From assembly GCA_003797895.1 (NCBI GenBank), contig RKQB01000003.1:434001-498000 (forward strand): a DNA stretch of 64,000 nt, written 5' to 3'. Of the stretch, positions 55,301 to 63,463 are shown piece after piece. Below the pieces are notes generated by a model, which did no database searches, had not been told where the DNA came from, and saw nothing but the letters and a program-made list of their open reading frames with translations. How positions within the stretch are numbered: the first letter of the stretch is position 1; each line of letters starts with the position of its first letter. The stretch is from Cyclobacteriaceae bacterium YHN15 (GTDB lineage Bacteria > Bacteroidota > Bacteroidia > Cytophagales > Cyclobacteriaceae). The position numbers were made by a program, and so were the translations under genes.

Positions 55301-55472
55301 GATCGGTGGTAGTACCAGTGTTCGCCTGTTTATCCAGGACATTCACTCCCGGAATAGCCTCTCCTGAAGAATCGACTACCCTTCCAGAGAGTACTCGCGT
55401 TTGGGCCATTACCTCCATTTGGAAAGTAAAGGTCATGACCATCGCGAACATGATTAGTACAAATTTGTTCAT
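52344..55472 (-). CDS. SusC/RagA-type TonB-linked outer-membrane transporter
   Basis: 1042 residues. Signal peptide ending MEVMAQ; carboxypeptidase-regulatory-like domain (SGRVVDSSGEAIPGVNV); TonB-box region with LQEVVVVSFG (about 112); plug domain (about 120-240, VVIRGGSSLTGNDQPLYVVNG and VLKGNAAAALYGARAANGVVLITT); then a 22-stranded barrel ending NFGFNINLSF. Imports oligosaccharides with SusD and TonB energy. First gene of the minus-strand set. Confidence 0.93.
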   Translation of the reverse strand: MNKFVLIMFAMVMTFTFQMEVMAQTRVLSGRVVDSSGEAIPGVNVLDKQANTGTTTDLDGRYSISVTNNSVLVFSFIGFSAQEILVGNRSTLDITLAEDLSDLQEVVVVSFGMEKDKKALGYSVTQIGGDKFTESRAVNLGNALTGKIAGVNVSPPATGAGGSTRVVIRGGSSLTGNDQPLYVVNGMPIETGNLGSAGMWGGNDGGDGLASINPDDIESISVLKGNAAAALYGARAANGVVLITTKSGKARKGIGVALNSNTTFDRAWDLTDYQRVYGPGRDGVIPVTAGEALEVGMSHWGGRYSGANSVQFDGVSRPYSHTGEGINDFYRTGHTLNNSVALSGGNETGTYRFAYSNLENQDIMPNAGFKRQVINVNINSKLGKKLTLDFSSQYSKQNAKNRPRLSDSPGNANFSVLNRPGNIPFSVIQGNPDKFGAQDDLTELRYQQNVFQTNPYWAAYQFFRQDVTDRVLGKVSLRYDITDWLYIMGRAGTDFQSRTDDSTEPYGTAYKPRGDYNVTKRTIREDNLDLFIGMNKQFGDFSVDAMIGGNRMRRSFESLGGGGNDLVVPFFMSIRNVAAPQVSYGFSEWGINSVFGSANFGYKNFLFLNVSARQDQFSTLSPANSKLFYPSIGSSFVLSDVIEMPKAITFTKFRASWGQTGGGAPNPYALNLTYGLVGNGHLGGFLGQINNGSIPNSNLKPYLSTEYEFGADLRFLENKLGLDVAFYNRNTTNDILATGISATSGFGSTIINIGELRNRGVEILLNVVAVENRNFRWDFSLNYANNQSQVLSLGTNAAGDPIDFINLDESRLRRERIRHIVGQPLGMIAGFKHKEINGQKVYNNDGLPVWTDGLETIAEGRHPISGGLANNLSYKNFRMMILLDMRYGGSLVSGTNYFAYANGLHQETVAARENGLTINGVDTNGEARTWNIPATPGDPNSYLIDNYFGQYAMVTENIVYDASFVQLREFSFGYTFPNRMLAKTPFENASISFVGRNLALLWSNVPNIHPESAYTVSGNSQGLEFFAMPVTRNFGFNINLSF

Positions 55473-55743
55473 AGGAATTAATTAAAAGGTTTACTTAATT
55501 ATTATTTGTTTGGGGGTTTCATTAAATAGAAAGATTGATTTTATTTCACTTTTCCTACTATTAAATATTTAATTCAATATTTTATTTGGACGCTAGTCAA
55601 TCATCAAAAATTTTATACTACAAAACAGGTTATTCTAAATAGGTTTAGTACACGTAAATTTATCAAAAAAAAATTACCTTGAAAATAATTCTTAATATTT
55701 TTTTTATAAAAGTAGAATATCTTTCACTAAATATTTTTATTAA

Positions 55744-55755
55744 TAAATCGATTTA
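55744..55755. promoter_or_regulatory. Candidate LacI-type operator
   Basis: TAAATCGATTTA is a perfect 12-bp palindrome with a central CG, the common design of LacI-family operators. It lies about 270 bases upstream of susC, whose locus encodes a LacI regulator. Not tested. Confidence 0.35.
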
Positions 55756-55949
55756 GTAAATATTTTTTTTTAAATATAGATTCTATAATCTACTTTTTAA
55801 ATATTTATAAAATGTGGTTTCGACTTATAAATAAAAATTAAATAAGTCGAATAAATTAATGAAACAGCTATTAAGGAATGGTAATCTATTTGAATTTTTG
55901 AGGGAAATTATCAATTATGATGTAGATACTTTTTTAAAAAATTGTAAAG

Positions 55950-55982
55950 AAAAACCCAAACTTTAAAAAGCTTGGGTTTTTT
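55950..55982 (-). terminator. Terminator of glnN
   Basis: AAAAACCCAA (55950-55959) pairs with TTGGGTTTTT (55972-55981); a further CTTT/AAAG extends the stem. On the minus strand it starts about 22 bases after the glnN stop. Confidence 0.75.
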
Positions 55983-56003
55983 ATAATCATGGGTTTCCAA
56001 TTA

Positions 56004-58166
56004 TTATTTAATAAACAACATTTCTCTATACTTCACCAAAGGCCAAAACTCATCATCCACTAAGAGCTCAAGCTTGTCAACCGCATACCTGATCTTTTCA
56101 AAATAAGCTTCTTTTACATCTGTACAATATCCTTTGGCTCTTTTCGCCACATCCTCTTCCTTATTCAGCTTTCTCCTGGCATCAACCATGGCATTAACGT
56201 TTATTTTCAAGGATTCAAGATGCTTGCTTACTTCTTTAATTGTCTCAACTGCAGCTGTATTATCCAAATTTAATCCCTTCAGACCATTGGCATTCTCAAT
56301 CAGTTTGTTCTGATACTGAATCGCTGTAGGTATTACGTGGTTCAAGGCAAGATCTCCCATTACCCTTGATTCAATTTGAACTTTCTTAATATAATTCTCC
56401 AACATTATTTCATGTCTCGCATGAAGTTCAACTGCTGATAAAACATTGTGTTTACTGAAAATCTCAACAATTTTCTTGTCAAGATAAACATCTAAAGCAA
56501 AAGGCGTGCTCTTTAAATTGGACAAGCCTCTTTTCTCAGCTTCCTTAGCCCATTCTTCAGAATACCCATCTCCTTCAAAACGGATTTTCTTGCTGTCCTT
56601 GATATACTTTCTTAAAACATGAACAATGGCTATTTTCTTTTCTTTACCAGCAGCCACCTCCTTGTCTATATCCTTGGCCATGTTCCTCAAAACCTCAGCT
56701 ACAATCACGTTCAAAACAGTCATCGGTCCGGCAGAATTAGCGCTTGAACCCACAGCTCTAAACTCAAATTTATTACCTGTAAAAGCAAAAGGAGATGTCC
56801 TGTTTCTATCGGTGTTATCCAAAATTATTTCAGGAATCTTGGAGATACCAAGCTTCATGTACATATTGTCACCCTTCTCAATTTTAACATTGCCATTTTT
56901 CTCCAATTCATCCAATACACTTGTAAGGGTTGACCCAAGAAAAGTAGACATAATAGCAGGAGGCGCTTCATTGGCTCCCAACCTGAAATCATTACTGGCA
57001 GAAGCAATACTGGCACGGAGTAGGTCAGCATAATCATAAACTGCCTTAACAGTAGCAACCACAAATGTCAAAAATTGAAGATTTTCCCTGGCAGAGTTAC
57101 TCGGTTGGAAAAGATTGATTCCAGTATCGGTAATTAAAGACCAGTTGTTGTGTTTTCCAGACCCGTTGACACCTGCAAAGGGTTTTTCATGCAAGAGCAC
57201 TTTCAAATTATGCTTTTCAGCCACCTTGTCCATCAAATCCATCAACAATTGATTGTGATCAATGGCTTTGTTGATCTCCTCAAAAACTGGAGCAACCTCA
57301 AATTGGCTTGGAGCCACTTCATTGTGCCTTGTTGAAACAGGAATGCCCAATTTGTGCGCTTCCACTTCAAAATCCATCATGAAGTCTTTTACCCGGGTCG
57401 GAATGGAACCAAAATAATGGTCTTCCAATTGCTGACCCCTGGCAGGATTATGACCGAAAACTGTTCTTCCTGACATCACCAAATCAGGTCTGGTTGCAAA
57501 CAAAGCTTTGTCGATAACAAAATACTCCTGTTCTACTCCCAATGAAGGAGTCACCTTTCTTACATTTCTATCAAACAATTGGCAGATTGCTACCGCAGCA
57601 TCATTAATGGCCTCGATAGACTTAAGAAGCGGGGTTTTGTAATCCAATGCTTCTCCTGTATAGGAAACAAATATGGTCGGGATACAAAGGGTTTTATCAA
57701 AAATAAAAATCGGAGAAGAAGGGTCCCATGCAGTATATCCCCTTGCCTCGAATGTAGACCTGATTCCTCCATGTGGAAAAGAAGATGCATCAGGTTCCTG
57801 CTGCACTAGCGCAGAACCTTTAAATTTTTCAATGCCTGCGTGGGCATCGTAAAAAGCATCATGCTTTTCAGCAGTTGAACCTGTCAATGGCTGGAACCAG
57901 TGCGTATAGTGGGTTACACCTTTGGACATTGCCCAAACTTTCACGGCTGAGGCTATTTCTTCAGCAGTTGATGGATCTATTTTTGACCCTTTATCAATCG
58001 CTTCCATTACCTTTTTAAATACAGAAGGAGCCAGTGATTCCCTCATCTGCTTCAGACCAAATACATAGATACCAAAATAATCGGATACCTTGTTTGAAGG
58101 TGGAGTAACCGCCACGCGGCTTCTACCTTGGGCCATTAGAAGTGCTTTTTGTCTTAAAGTTGCCAT
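56004..58166 (-). CDS. glnN: Glutamine synthetase type III
   Basis: 720 residues, the usual GSIII length. ATP-dependent formation of glutamine from glutamate and ammonia. Motifs: SLGVEQEYFVID (metal-binding Glu), STRHNEVAPSQFEVAPVFEE, VNGSGKHNNWSL and EFRAVGSSANSAGP. The GSIII N-terminal and C-terminal extensions are present. A -7 box TATTTTTG lies at 58206-58199 and two copies of AGGGTGATTTTTA lie further upstream, which may be regulatory. Confidence 0.95.
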   Translation of the reverse strand: MATLRQKALLMAQGRSRVAVTPPSNKVSDYFGIYVFGLKQMRESLAPSVFKKVMEAIDKGSKIDPSTAEEIASAVKVWAMSKGVTHYTHWFQPLTGSTAEKHDAFYDAHAGIEKFKGSALVQQEPDASSFPHGGIRSTFEARGYTAWDPSSPIFIFDKTLCIPTIFVSYTGEALDYKTPLLKSIEAINDAAVAICQLFDRNVRKVTPSLGVEQEYFVIDKALFATRPDLVMSGRTVFGHNPARGQQLEDHYFGSIPTRVKDFMMDFEVEAHKLGIPVSTRHNEVAPSQFEVAPVFEEINKAIDHNQLLMDLMDKVAEKHNLKVLLHEKPFAGVNGSGKHNNWSLITDTGINLFQPSNSARENLQFLTFVVATVKAVYDYADLLRASIASASNDFRLGANEAPPAIMSTFLGSTLTSVLDELEKNGNVKIEKGDNMYMKLGISKIPEIILDNTDRNRTSPFAFTGNKFEFRAVGSSANSAGPMTVLNVIVAEVLRNMAKDIDKEVAAGKEKKIAIVHVLRKYIKDSKKIRFEGDGYSEEWAKEAEKRGLSNLKSTPFALDVYLDKKIVEIFSKHNVLSAVELHARHEIMLENYIKKVQIESRVMGDLALNHVIPTAIQYQNKLIENANGLKGLNLDNTAAVETIKEVSKHLESLKINVNAMVDARRKLNKEEDVAKRAKGYCTDVKEAYFEKIRYAVDKLELLVDDEFWPLVKYREMLFIK

Positions 58167-58198
58167 TTTCTACAATATGTGGTTTAATATAACAGCAA

Positions 58199-58206
58199 CA
58201 AAAATA
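58199..58206 (-). promoter_or_regulatory. Probable -7 box of glnN
   Basis: TATTTTTG on the minus strand, about 32 bases before the ATG, fits TAnnTTTG. No clear -33 TTG at the proper spacing. Confidence 0.45.
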
Positions 58207-58232
58207 GGAAATAATATCATATTAAAAGAAAA

Positions 58233-58298
58233 AGGGTGATTTTTACACCTGTTTTTAAAAAAAATTACAGTTTTTTTAAAAAAATAGGGTGATTTTTA
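58233..58298. repeat. 13-bp direct repeat with 53-bp period between glnN and mtaB
   Basis: AGGGTGATTTTTA at 58233-58245 and again at 58286-58298. The first copy sits inside GGTGATTTTTACACC, a short inverted repeat. Period is about five helical turns; a regulatory role is inference. Confidence 0.45.
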
Positions 58299-58345
58299 GC
58301 ATTAACCTTTAAAAAAAACATAGTTTGAGATTAAAAAATAGAAAA

Positions 58346-58375
58346 TTGAAAACTTAAGGATAATATTTAACTTTG
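58346..58375 (+). promoter_or_regulatory. Promoter of mtaB
   Basis: TTG at 58346-58348, 19-bp spacer, TAACTTTG at 58368-58375. It rules out the TTG at 58373 as start. Confidence 0.6.
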
Positions 58376-58399
58376 TGCGCTGAATTAAAGGAGCATTGC

Positions 58400-59719
58400 G
58401 TGAAAAAAGTAGCATTCTATACATTGGGTTGTAAGTTAAACTATTCGGAAACATCTACTATCATTAGGATGTTTGAAGCGAAAGGTTACGAAAAAGTGGA
58501 GTTTGAACAGAATCCGGATATCTTTATTATTAACACCTGTTCTGTAACAGATAATGCAGATAAAAAATGTAAAAAAATCGTTAAGGAGGCTAAAAAGATC
58601 TCACCTAATTCTTATGTAACCATTATTGGATGCTATGCTCAACTCAAGCCAAAGGAAATTGCTGAAATAGAGGGCGTGGATGCTGTATTGGGTGCAGCTG
58701 AAAAATTTCGGTTAATAGAATTATTGGATGGCTTCTCAAAGGAACAGGAAACCAAAGTTTTGGCATCTGAAATCCAACAAGCTGACATTTTTAATAATGC
58801 TTATTCCATGCACGACCGTACCAGGACATTTTTGAAAGTACAGGATGGATGCAATTATGGTTGTGCTTTCTGCACTATCCCATTAGCAAGAGGGAAAAGC
58901 AGAAGTGACAGCATGGAAAACATTCTTCAATCAGCTTGGGAAATTGCCTCAAGCGAGGTTAAGGAAGTGGTATTGACAGGAGTAAATATCGGGGACTTTG
59001 GCATTCAACAAGGTAAGCGTAAAGAAAAATTTGCTGATCTGGTAATGGCTCTTGATAAAATCAAGGGTATTGAAAGATTCCGTATTTCTTCTATTGAACC
59101 CAATTTACTTACCAATGAGATTATTGAGTTCGTTTCTTCATCAGAAAGGTTTGTCCCCCATTTCCACATTCCTTTGCAGTCTGGCAGCAATACAATTTTA
59201 AGAAGTATGGGCAGAAGGTACCTGAGGGAACTTTACGAGGACAGGGTCAACAAAATCAAAAACCTGATGCCGCATTGCTGTATAGGGGCAGATGTTATTG
59301 TAGGATTCCCAGGTGAAACTGACGAATTATTTTTGGAGACATACAATTTCCTCAATGAGCTGGATATTTCATATCTTCATGTATTTACCTATTCCGAGAG
59401 AGCCAACACCAGAGCCGTAGAAATGGACGGGATAGTTCCGATGAAGAAAAGAAATGAACGCTCCAAAATGCTGAGAATTTTGTCAGAAAAAAAGAAGAGA
59501 AAGTTTTATGAGGAAAATCTTGGCAAAACCTACACTGTTTTATTTGAAGAAGACATCGAAAATGGGCAGATGCACGGCTTCACTGAAAACTATATTAGGG
59601 TTTCCGCAAAATATGACCCGATTCTGATCAATGAGCTTAAAACGGTCACATTAAGCGAAATTAATGAAAAAGGTGTGGTTAAAGTAGTCGAACCGGAATT
59701 GGTGTATGATAGGCATTAA
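58400..59719 (+). CDS. mtaB: tRNA t6A37 methylthiotransferase MtaB
   Basis: 439 residues, GTG start with AAAGGAG six bases before. Radical-SAM methylthiotransferase that adds a methylthio group to t6A37 of tRNA. N-terminal MTTase cysteines in LGCKLNYSE, NTCSVTD and GCYAQ; radical-SAM CNYGCAFCTIP; HIPLQSGSNTILRSMGR and VIVGFPGETDELF; TRAM-like tail. The longer frame upstream covers the promoter and is not used. Confidence 0.92.
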   Translation: MKKVAFYTLGCKLNYSETSTIIRMFEAKGYEKVEFEQNPDIFIINTCSVTDNADKKCKKIVKEAKKISPNSYVTIIGCYAQLKPKEIAEIEGVDAVLGAAEKFRLIELLDGFSKEQETKVLASEIQQADIFNNAYSMHDRTRTFLKVQDGCNYGCAFCTIPLARGKSRSDSMENILQSAWEIASSEVKEVVLTGVNIGDFGIQQGKRKEKFADLVMALDKIKGIERFRISSIEPNLLTNEIIEFVSSSERFVPHFHIPLQSGSNTILRSMGRRYLRELYEDRVNKIKNLMPHCCIGADVIVGFPGETDELFLETYNFLNELDISYLHVFTYSERANTRAVEMDGIVPMKKRNERSKMLRILSEKKKRKFYEENLGKTYTVLFEEDIENGQMHGFTENYIRVSAKYDPILINELKTVTLSEINEKGVVKVVEPELVYDRH

Positions 59720-59790
59720 TCAAAATAGAATTACCGGATCAGGTTTCCAGTTTGTTTTTGATTGCATTCTATAGAATTACAATCGATTCT

Positions 59791-61482
59791 TTATTTTAAA
59801 TTTCCTTTCTTCATCTCATTCACTGCATAATCTACTGCTCTTGCGGTCAAAGCCATGTAAGTTATGGAAGGATTTTGGGATCCTGTTGAAGTCATACACG
59901 AACCATCGGTTACAAAAACATTATTACAATGGTGCATTTGATTCCAGCCGTTTAGGAGAGACGTTTTCGGATCCCTTCCCATCCTTACCCCTCCCATTTC
60001 GTGAATATCCAGGCCAGGAGCCTGCTTGGTATCCCTTGTCCTGATATTATGACATCCTGCCTTTTCCAACATTTCGGTGCCCTGGTCAAAAAAATCCTTA
60101 ATTATTTTTTCGTCATTGTCATCATAATCGACATTCACTTTCAATAATGGCATTGCCCACTCGTCTTTTTGATCACCACTTAATCCTACGTAATTACTTT
60201 CCTTAGGTATAGTTTCACCCTGCATCATCATAAATACATGCCATTGGCCGGGAACAGAATTTTGCTCTTTGAAGTCTTTCCCAAAAGGGGCATTGGGTTT
60301 TCCTCCCCATGTAGCTCTTCCGGCACTATAAAATGTCATATAACCCCTCAAAAAATCCATTTCCTGCTTATCAACATTTCTGAAATTAGGCATCATGACA
60401 GCACAAGGCCTCCTGCCAAAGTAAAATTTGTCTTCGTAGCCTTCAAAAGAAGCATTAATGTTTCCTCTGTAGTTATGAAAGGCAATGTATTTCCCCAATA
60501 AACCGGAGTCATTTCCAAGCCCATTTGGAAACCTTTTGGAAATACTGTTCAATAAAATAAGGTTTGAATTGAGCGTAGAAGCATTGACAAAAACCACTTT
60601 CGCATAAAATTCGGTTGACTCTTTCGTAACCCTATCTATTACCCTTACCCCTGTCACTTTTCCTTTTTCATCATCATAAATAATAGAATGTACAACCGAA
60701 TCAGGTCGGATTGTCAAATTTCCAGTGTCTGCTGCTGCCGGTAGGGTTGAAGAATTGGAGCTAAAATAAGCACCAAATGGACATCCTCTTTGACATTGGT
60801 TCCTGGCCATACACTGACCCCTCCCCTGCTTTAAATGATGGGGCTGAGGTTCTGTCAGGTGGGCACATCGGCCTATCATCACAAATCTGTCCCTATATGC
60901 CTCCAAAATCCTGTCCCTGATCACTTTTTCAACACAGTTCATCTCCCATGGAGGAAGAAATTCTCCATCGGGCAAGGTTTCTACCCCATCTTTATTCCCA
61001 CTGATTCCTACAAATCTTTCAACATAACTGTACCAAGGAGCAATATCTTCATATCTAATCGGCCAATCAACAGCAAAGCCATCTCTTCCAGGAGCTTCAA
61101 AATCATACTTACTCCATCTTTGGGTTTGTCTTGCCCAAAGCAAGGACTTTCCTCCCACCTGGTATCCCCTGACCCAATCAAAAGGTTTTTCCTGTATATA
61201 AGGATGCTCTTTATCCTTTACAAAAAAATGTTCTGTGTCTTCCTGATAAGCATAACACCTGTTAACAACAGGATTCTCCAACTTATCTGCAAGTGGCATT
61301 TTGTTCCTATGAGGCATCTCCCATGGAGCAGAAGTCATAGTGGGGTAATCCTTCAGGTGTTCTACATTTCTTCCCCTTTCCAAAATCAAAGTTTTCAGAC
61401 CTTTTTCACAGAACTCTTTAGCTGCCCAACCTCCACTGATTCCCGAACCAATTACAATGGCATCAAAATAATGATCATTCAT
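59791..61482 (-). CDS. GMC-family FAD oxidoreductase
   Basis: 563 residues. N-terminal FAD motif AIVIGSGISGGWAAKEF with the ILERG end, C-terminal GMC block with LDIHEMGGVRMG (His near flavin), FVTDGSCMTSTGSQNPSITYMALTARAVDYA. A cysteine-rich stretch CMARNQCQRGCPFG lies in the middle, similar to sugar oxidase/dehydrogenases of this group. No signal peptide. Oxidises an alcohol or sugar; substrate unknown. The ATG is four bases after the permease stop with AAAGAG before it, so it is coupled to the permease. Confidence 0.87.
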   Translation of the reverse strand: MNDHYFDAIVIGSGISGGWAAKEFCEKGLKTLILERGRNVEHLKDYPTMTSAPWEMPHRNKMPLADKLENPVVNRCYAYQEDTEHFFVKDKEHPYIQEKPFDWVRGYQVGGKSLLWARQTQRWSKYDFEAPGRDGFAVDWPIRYEDIAPWYSYVERFVGISGNKDGVETLPDGEFLPPWEMNCVEKVIRDRILEAYRDRFVMIGRCAHLTEPQPHHLKQGRGQCMARNQCQRGCPFGAYFSSNSSTLPAAADTGNLTIRPDSVVHSIIYDDEKGKVTGVRVIDRVTKESTEFYAKVVFVNASTLNSNLILLNSISKRFPNGLGNDSGLLGKYIAFHNYRGNINASFEGYEDKFYFGRRPCAVMMPNFRNVDKQEMDFLRGYMTFYSAGRATWGGKPNAPFGKDFKEQNSVPGQWHVFMMMQGETIPKESNYVGLSGDQKDEWAMPLLKVNVDYDDNDEKIIKDFFDQGTEMLEKAGCHNIRTRDTKQAPGLDIHEMGGVRMGRDPKTSLLNGWNQMHHCNNVFVTDGSCMTSTGSQNPSITYMALTARAVDYAVNEMKKGNLK

Positions 61483-61486
61483 CTCT

Positions 61487-62725
61487 TTATTCGTAACGGA
61501 GTGATTCAATAGGATCTAATTTACTCGCTTTATAGGCCGGAAAATAACCTGAAGCCAAGCCAACCACCACACATATAACAAAAGCTATTAAAATCCACAG
61601 CCAAGGAATTAGAAACCCACCTGGTCCTATGGCATTGGCCACAATGTTCCCAATCCCAATCCCTAGAAAAACACCTAATATTCCTCCTAAAATACAGATT
61701 ACAATCGCTTCAATCAAAAACTGTTGCCTTATCCTGAGAGGGGTTGCTCCCAAAGCTTTACGGATGCCTATTTCCCTGGTCCTTTCGGTTACCGAAACCA
61801 TCATAATGTTCATAAGTCCAATAGCAGCCCCCAAAAGTGTAATGAAGCCAATGGTAAAACCTCCGATTCTCAAGTATCCGGCAACTTGCTCTAAACTTTC
61901 ACCAATAGATCGGCTTTTTGCAATTTCAAAAGAATCTTCCTCTCCAATTCTATCCTGCCGGATCTTCCTCATGACTCCAGTCGCTTGTCCCATTTCATAT
62001 TCCAACCTTAATGGGTCAGTTCCACTTGCGGTAATGGTATACCTGAATGTTCCCTGACTGTCCAATCTGCTTGCATTTTCTACCGGAATAAAAATTGCCC
62101 GATCCGGACCGGAATCTCCGCCAACACTACCTTGCTTTTCCAAAATGCCCACAATCGTGTATCTTCTTCCATAGAATGAAATATAATCATTAAGGGGATT
62201 TTCATCTTTCCCAAATAAGGTCTCTATTACATCTACACCTACTATACAAACATTATTCCCATAGACCACTTCTGTATTGCTGAAATTTCTCCCCTTTTCA
62301 ATTTTAATTCCTTTGATGTTAAAATACAGGTCATCTACCCCTGTTACTCTCACATTTGGATTGGTCTTCTTGGAACCTCTTTTAATTTCCACAGCACCGG
62401 ATACTGTCGAAAATACAGTGGAAAGCCCTGAGTTTCTAAACTCACTTTGAAAAGCCAGAGCCTCTTTATATTTGACCAGTGGAAATGTTTTTTCTGTTTT
62501 ACCCTCTTGAACCATCGTCCCTCCAGCTTTGGATTTGATGTCAAAATTATTCGCTCCAAGCCCTGAAAAGCTTTCTTCAATCTGAGCCTTAATACCATCA
62601 ATGGCAGTAAGCATGCCTACTAATGAGGTTATCCCTATAGCTATAATGGTACCTGTTAAAATAGTTCTGAGCAAATTTACTTTGACAGAATTAAGCGCTT
62701 CTTTAATGTTTTCGAGCAAATTCAT
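61487..62725 (-). CDS. MacB/FtsX-type ABC transporter permease (orphan)
   Basis: 412 residues. One N-terminal membrane segment (TIIAIGITSLVGMLTAI), a periplasmic MacB domain (about 45-270), and FtsX-type segments with SVTERTREIGIRKALGATPLRIRQQ and the tail ASKLDPIESLRYE. No ATPase or fusion protein gene beside it. It resembles the permease at 12437-13681 in architecture only. It precedes the GMC oxidoreductase by four bases. Confidence 0.87.
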   Translation of the reverse strand: MNLLENIKEALNSVKVNLLRTILTGTIIAIGITSLVGMLTAIDGIKAQIEESFSGLGANNFDIKSKAGGTMVQEGKTEKTFPLVKYKEALAFQSEFRNSGLSTVFSTVSGAVEIKRGSKKTNPNVRVTGVDDLYFNIKGIKIEKGRNFSNTEVVYGNNVCIVGVDVIETLFGKDENPLNDYISFYGRRYTIVGILEKQGSVGGDSGPDRAIFIPVENASRLDSQGTFRYTITASGTDPLRLEYEMGQATGVMRKIRQDRIGEEDSFEIAKSRSIGESLEQVAGYLRIGGFTIGFITLLGAAIGLMNIMMVSVTERTREIGIRKALGATPLRIRQQFLIEAIVICILGGILGVFLGIGIGNIVANAIGPGGFLIPWLWILIAFVICVVVGLASGYFPAYKASKLDPIESLRYE

Positions 62726-62848
62726 ATATCGTCCGAATTGGAACAGTTGTTGGTTTATTTTCGACTTCTATACCTTAATATTAATTATTCTTATGAAAAA
62801 AATATGAAATAAAAGAATATTTCTAATTCAAATCTGATTGATCGTCCT

Positions 62849-63463
62849 TTAATGCATTCTATCACCCCTTATTCCCAAATCTTTCAAGACCTCTGCTTCA
62901 AAGCTCAGCCATTCTATCCACCTCGCATTAACCTTTTCTCTATCATAAATTTTCCTGGCCAGTTCGATGAAAATCACATAATGTCCCGCCTCTGATATCA
63001 TCAGCTCATAATAAAATTTTTTGAGCTCCTCATCTTTGATATGCTTTGATAATAATTTAAACCTTTCACAACTTCTTGCCTCAATCAAGGCATTCATCAA
63101 CAAATATTCCGTCAACTGCTGCACACGGCTTCCTCCTTTCTTAACAAATTCAGTCAACTTAACAACATATTCATCCTTTCTGGGTTTCCCAATAGCAAAC
63201 CCTCTTTGGTTTAAATGCTCCAATACTCTTTCAAAATGACCCCATTCTTCTGCTACCACGGGTGTAAGCACATCCACAACTTCTTTGAAATCATAAAAGT
63301 TAACAATCAATGAAATGCAGGAGGATGCTGCTTTTTGCTCACAATAGGCGTGATCAATCAGAATGTCCTCAATATTCATTTCTGCAATATTGACCCACCT
63401 CGGGTCAGTTGGAAGCTTCAAATGAAGCATTTTTTGTTTGGTGCTTTCTTCCCAGCTCATCAT
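62849..63463 (-). CDS. miaE: tRNA-(ms2io6A)-hydroxylase MiaE
   Basis: 204 residues. Ferritin-like diiron hydroxylase that hydroxylates the isopentenyl group of ms2i6A37 in tRNA; needs products of MiaA and MiaB. Diiron ligands are seen in DHAYCEQKAAS, EEWGHFERV, IEARSCERF and SEAGHYVIF. Its ATG overlaps the porin stop by one base (TGATG), so it is translationally coupled. A longer TTG start is in frame but not preferred. Confidence 0.93.
   Translation of the reverse strand: MMSWEESTKQKMLHLKLPTDPRWVNIAEMNIEDILIDHAYCEQKAASSCISLIVNFYDFKEVVDVLTPVVAEEWGHFERVLEHLNQRGFAIGKPRKDEYVVKLTEFVKKGGSRVQQLTEYLLMNALIEARSCERFKLLSKHIKDEELKKFYYELMISEAGHYVIFIELARKIYDREKVNARWIEWLSFEAEVLKDLGIRGDRMH

Larger units (their letters stand above)
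55473..56003. other. Upstream region of the SusCD operon
   Basis: Very AT-rich, no gene found. Contains CG-centred palindrome TAAATCGATTTA at 55744-55755, palindrome TAGATT-CTAT-AATCTA at 55777-55792, and ACTAAATATT/AGTAAATATT-like repeats. The -33/-7 boxes of the operon are not clearly recognised. The other end carries the glnN terminator. Confidence 0.45.

Noticed and set aside
59760..59784. Near-palindrome between mtaB and the GMC gene as terminator
   Set aside because: GATTG/ATTCTATAGAAT/CAATC has weak AT pairing and lacks a T run, so it was not called.
60835..61512. 225-residue open frame antisense to the GMC oxidoreductase
   Set aside because: It is a shadow of the GMC gene; the GMC frame has the conserved FAD and C-terminal motifs.
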